Assembly (NCBI RefSeq): GCF_011064595.1 | Contig: NZ_JAALJI010000001.1 | Location: forward strand, 186,001 to 250,000 | Reading direction: 5' to 3' | Length of the DNA: 64,000 nucleotides | Source of the DNA: Paludisphaera soli | GTDB taxonomy: Bacteria; Planctomycetota; Planctomycetia; Isosphaerales; Isosphaeraceae | Shown here: positions 62,601 to 64,000 of the stretch, one piece after another | How the letters are laid out: each line of letters begins with the position of its first letter | Numbering within the stretch: position 1 is the first letter of the stretch | The notes under the pieces: model-generated | Told to the model about the DNA's origin: nothing | Databases searched by the model: none | What the model saw: the letters and a program-made list of their open reading frames with translations, nothing else | Position numbers and translations under genes: made by a program

Positions 62601-62801
62601 TACAACGCGGCCTGCACCCTGACGATCCTCGGGCGGGCGTCGGGCGACGAGGCCGACCTCGCGCGGGCGGTCGACCTGCTCGGCCGGGCGATCCTCGGCG
62701 GATTCCCCAAAGAGGCGGCCGCCGCCGACCCGGACCTGGCGGCCCTCCGCGGGCGGAGTGACTTCGCCAAGGTCATGGATGGGTCGGCCGTCGGCCGTTG
62801 A
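59652..62801 (+). CDS. Second membrane Ser/Thr protein kinase with TPR tail
   Basis: 1049 residues, a paralogue of the kinase at 43658. The N-terminus (1-100) is low-complexity. The kinase domain begins at LGRGAFARVF (about 120); VALKIS supplies the lysine, LLHRDLKPSNV lies near 338-348 and DFNLA near 360, again with Asn in place of Gly. An insertion of about 115 residues, rich in Arg, Ser and Pro, sits between the ATP pocket and the catalytic loop. A membrane helix lies at about 530-550. The C-terminal ~430 residues are TPR repeats. It is not coupled to a sigma factor. A weak GGAGAGGG lies 11 bases before the ATG. An insertion sequence begins directly after the stop, so the natural 3' end may be disturbed. 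Confidence 0.88.
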   Translation: MAGDRSSEREDEALFAAWDLESDRSIESFRPSRVGAPGPHVKPGGRSSRPGEIEGVEDRSERRAGSAGGSPAVDLGAVPDTIEYRDGEGPRRASRPSGATVELPRPGEEVAGFRLIAELGRGAFARVFLAEEASLGGRHVALKISAAEGDEPQILARLQHAHIVPVHSVRDDPETGLRLLCMPFLGGANLAQVMEETHASRASNAKGRSLVEALDQLSRRFPSHVEESLAASRRPPQRPRSGSRTLSRDGHSLRIDPPAARSRGPAEAEPCDRPSRRFARLRGMLDRGAHRASSGRSGPEDDMEPSRRFLRGADVVRASVWIVARLAEGLEHAHSRGLLHRDLKPSNVLIAADGTPMLLDFNLAVDSDGADPGDETVARAMLGGTLPYMAPEHLDALDPEGTTPPDAVDERSDLYSLGLILFEMIAGEPAFEAVPRVGSSLQALRRMVEERRRPPPSLRARVPGVPPSLAALTAKCLDPDPSRRHRSAGDLAEDLRRFLDDLPMKHAPEPSLVERGRKWARRHPALSSSTSTALACTVLLGVTVVCAIQTYEAMQGLQARLKLRAFLHDALECRFLLNTFDEEDARLRRGVDLAASTLKAVGTEGSGPGWKGGASWVGRLTTDEQAAVRLAAADLVLEEVHARVVLAGRRGSEERRRETLNRAIARLDRLQASLDPAPSILFRQRSRYRAALGDGPGAEADRAEAESRIPSTCHEWTDLGMFLLSTGDVAGAEQALGRALALDVTSFWAWFGLGHCHFEQGRFAEAAGDFTACAVSRPEFAWGHFNRGLALARAGRPAEARDAYSRALAIDPDFIEARVDRGMVELELGDAAAAEADLRLGLGRGRRDRWVLAALGDALSRQDKTSEAERLYADLLSRSPRDAAVRTARGLVRLQYDPKGAKEDFAAVLADEPRHGMAHYGMARTIRESDPAAALDHLDRALQAEPDLFEAVELRALERARRGDRGALDDVERLVGRPTPNRLYNAACTLTILGRASGDEADLARAVDLLGRAILGGFPKEAAAADPDLAALRGRSDFAKVMDGSAVGR

Positions 62802-64000
62802 AATTTCGGACCCTTCACTGAGGCCTGCACTTTCCGGGTGAATGTATATGTCATGCGGCCAGGCTGAGCAGCCTTTCGGCGGTGGCCTGAATTTCTGCCT
62901 CGGTAGCCCCCGGGCGTAGAGTCGCACGGATCTCCTCTCCCAGCAATTCGCGACGCCAGGCCCGCCGCTTGTCCGCGTGGCTCGGACGGCGTGACGCCTT
63001 ATCCCACGACGAGGCCGAGCGGTCTACTAACTCCTCCTCCTCCTTCCGACCCCAGGCCCATACTTCGGTCATCGTGAACGTCCATAGGCAGACGTGGAAC
63101 GCCCCGATGTTCGCCCAGAAGAACCGGACCTGCTGCTGGCCCGCCCCGACGACCTGCTTGACCTCGCGGAAGGTGATCTCCAGGCTGAACCGGTCGGCGA
63201 CCGTCCCCAGGATGTCGGCGACGCTCGCCGAGGTGTCGGTGCAGAAGATCGCCCGCCAGCCGGTCGGCTCGTCCACCAGCACCACCCGGATCACCCCGCC
63301 GGCCGGACGCCAGGTCGCCAGGAACGTCTTGTGCTTCTTGACCGTGGCGACCCCGTACAGGGTGAGCGTCTCAGTGGACCAGCCGCGCCTTTGGCCACCC
63401 CGCTTGGCCAGCTCAATCACGTCCGGGCCGTAGGTCCGGGGGCGGCCTCGCTTGCCCGCAGGCCGTGGGCCGGGGACGCTCCGCAGGGCGGCGTCCTTGC
63501 GGAGCCGGCTGACGACCGTCATGCCCAGGGCCTTCGCCGGCTTGAGGAACTCCTTGTTGGCGTAGGCGCCGTCGGCGACCACCCAGATCGGCAACCCCAG
63601 CAGGTCCAGCCACGGCTTGGCCCACCGCAGCAATTCGACGGTCAGTTGCAGCTTGGTGCGGAACGCGGGCCGATGCTTCGGATCGAGGCCCGGCAGGTCC
63701 ACCTTGCGGACGTAGAGCCGGGCCAGCAGCGGCAGGGCGACGACTCTCCACGCCGGATGGGCCACGAGCAGAGCCAGGACGACGAAGACGTGCCCGTAGA
63801 CGTAGGGCGATCCGGCCGGGCCGGGGGTCGGGTTGTGATGGACGCCGGCGCCCTGCACCTGCGGGCCATATCGCTTGGTGGGGGTGTCGTCCAGGGCGAG
63901 GGTCAGCCGCGTGGCCCCCTTGAGCAGCGGCCGGACCACCTCGGTCAGCAGGCGTCGGGCGATGCGATCGGCCCGCTTGCCGGCCGCCGCGACGGCGACG
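62802..64000 (-). mobile_element. IS701/IS4-like insertion sequence (right end; left end outside window)
   Basis: The element begins within about 50 bases after the kinase stop. Its terminal repeat cannot be defined because only one end is visible. The A+T-richer stretch AATGTATATGTCATG just outside the transposase stop is a candidate end region. Confidence 0.6.
62851..64000 (-). CDS. DDE transposase, IS701/IS4-like (5' end outside window)
   Basis: At least 383 residues, open to the right edge. The DDE triad is visible: D in LDDTPTKRYGP, D in VADGAYANKE and E in LEITFREVKQ. HHNPTPGP and VYGHVFVVLAL are typical of IS701-like transposases. A GTG at 63939 is not the real start, since the frame continues upstream with plausible sequence (KRADRIARRLLTEVV). 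No frameshift was seen, so the enzyme is likely intact. Confidence 0.85.
   Translation of the reverse strand, partial: VAVAAAGKRADRIARRLLTEVVRPLLKGATRLTLALDDTPTKRYGPQVQGAGVHHNPTPGPAGSPYVYGHVFVVLALLVAHPAWRVVALPLLARLYVRKVDLPGLDPKHRPAFRTKLQLTVELLRWAKPWLDLLGLPIWVVADGAYANKEFLKPAKALGMTVVSRLRKDAALRSVPGPRPAGKRGRPRTYGPDVIELAKRGGQRRGWSTETLTLYGVATVKKHKTFLATWRPAGGVIRVVLVDEPTGWRAIFCTDTSASVADILGTVADRFSLEITFREVKQVVGAGQQQVRFFWANIGAFHVCLWTFTMTEVWAWGRKEEEELVDRSASSWDKASRRPSHADKRRAWRRELLGEEIRATLRPGATEAEIQATAERLLSLAA

Overview
The window looks like a chromosomal segment of a high-G+C planctomycete, most likely in or near the Isosphaeraceae (for example Paludisphaera or Singulisphaera relatives). The evidence is a combination of lineage-typical families: a DUF1559 prepilin-like secretin substrate, a TIGR02603/TIGR02604-type heme-binding membrane dehydrogenase, a LEPR-XLL surface protein, a PEP-CTERM protein with a CAAX-type protease, an ECF sigma factor coupled to a giant Ser/Thr kinase, and kinases with TPR tails. 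No rRNA, tRNA or CRISPR array was seen. The species call is inference from gene content only.

Layout. 1-1470: end of a Lhr-like helicase, coupled to the PdeM phosphoesterase. 1540-7183: a small lipoprotein, a repeat-built secreted protein, a HEAT-repeat membrane protein, a PEP-CTERM protein and a primary-like sigma-70 factor. 7184-11368: an orphan DNA methyltransferase with an A+T-richer 5' flank, and rpsA with a promoter followed by a terminator-like hairpin in its leader. 11369-17040: a lipoprotein, a promoter-to-terminator unit on the minus strand with no convincing gene, a Cu(I) ATPase, a multi-span acyltransferase and a tiny S24/S26-like peptidase. 17072-24091: a secreted zinc metalloprotease, a HAD/CAAX-protease/rhomboid operon and an aldo/keto reductase. 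24126-25850: a RAYT transposase with REP-like palindromes and an orphan zinc-ribbon gene, the clearest accessory island.

25928-35544 (mostly minus strand): an RdgC-like protein, YajQ, a DcuC-type permease, a PepSY membrane protein, a DUF1559 protein coupled to a lipoprotein, then thrS, a Ser/Thr dehydratase and a small membrane protein. 35804-40337: a cytochrome-type dehydrogenase followed by two translationally coupled amidohydrolase-fold proteins, the second lacking the usual metal ligands. 40356-42767: an AGE epimerase, pdxH and STAS operon.

43053-62801 is a signalling and cell-surface neighbourhood: ECF sigma factor coupled to a kinase-TPR protein, a LEPR-XLL protein, a roughly 2700-residue alpha-2-macroglobulin-like protein without a visible thioester, a GAF/HD-GYP protein and a second kinase-TPR paralogue. 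The window ends in an IS701/IS4-like transposase, inserted directly behind that kinase and cut by the window edge.

The strongest candidates for something unusual are the REP/RAYT island, the rpsA leader hairpin, the minus-strand unit at about 12.0-12.4 kb, the paired active and degenerate amidohydrolases, and the kinase/LEPR/macroglobulin cluster. All are proposals from reading the sequence; no searches were run.
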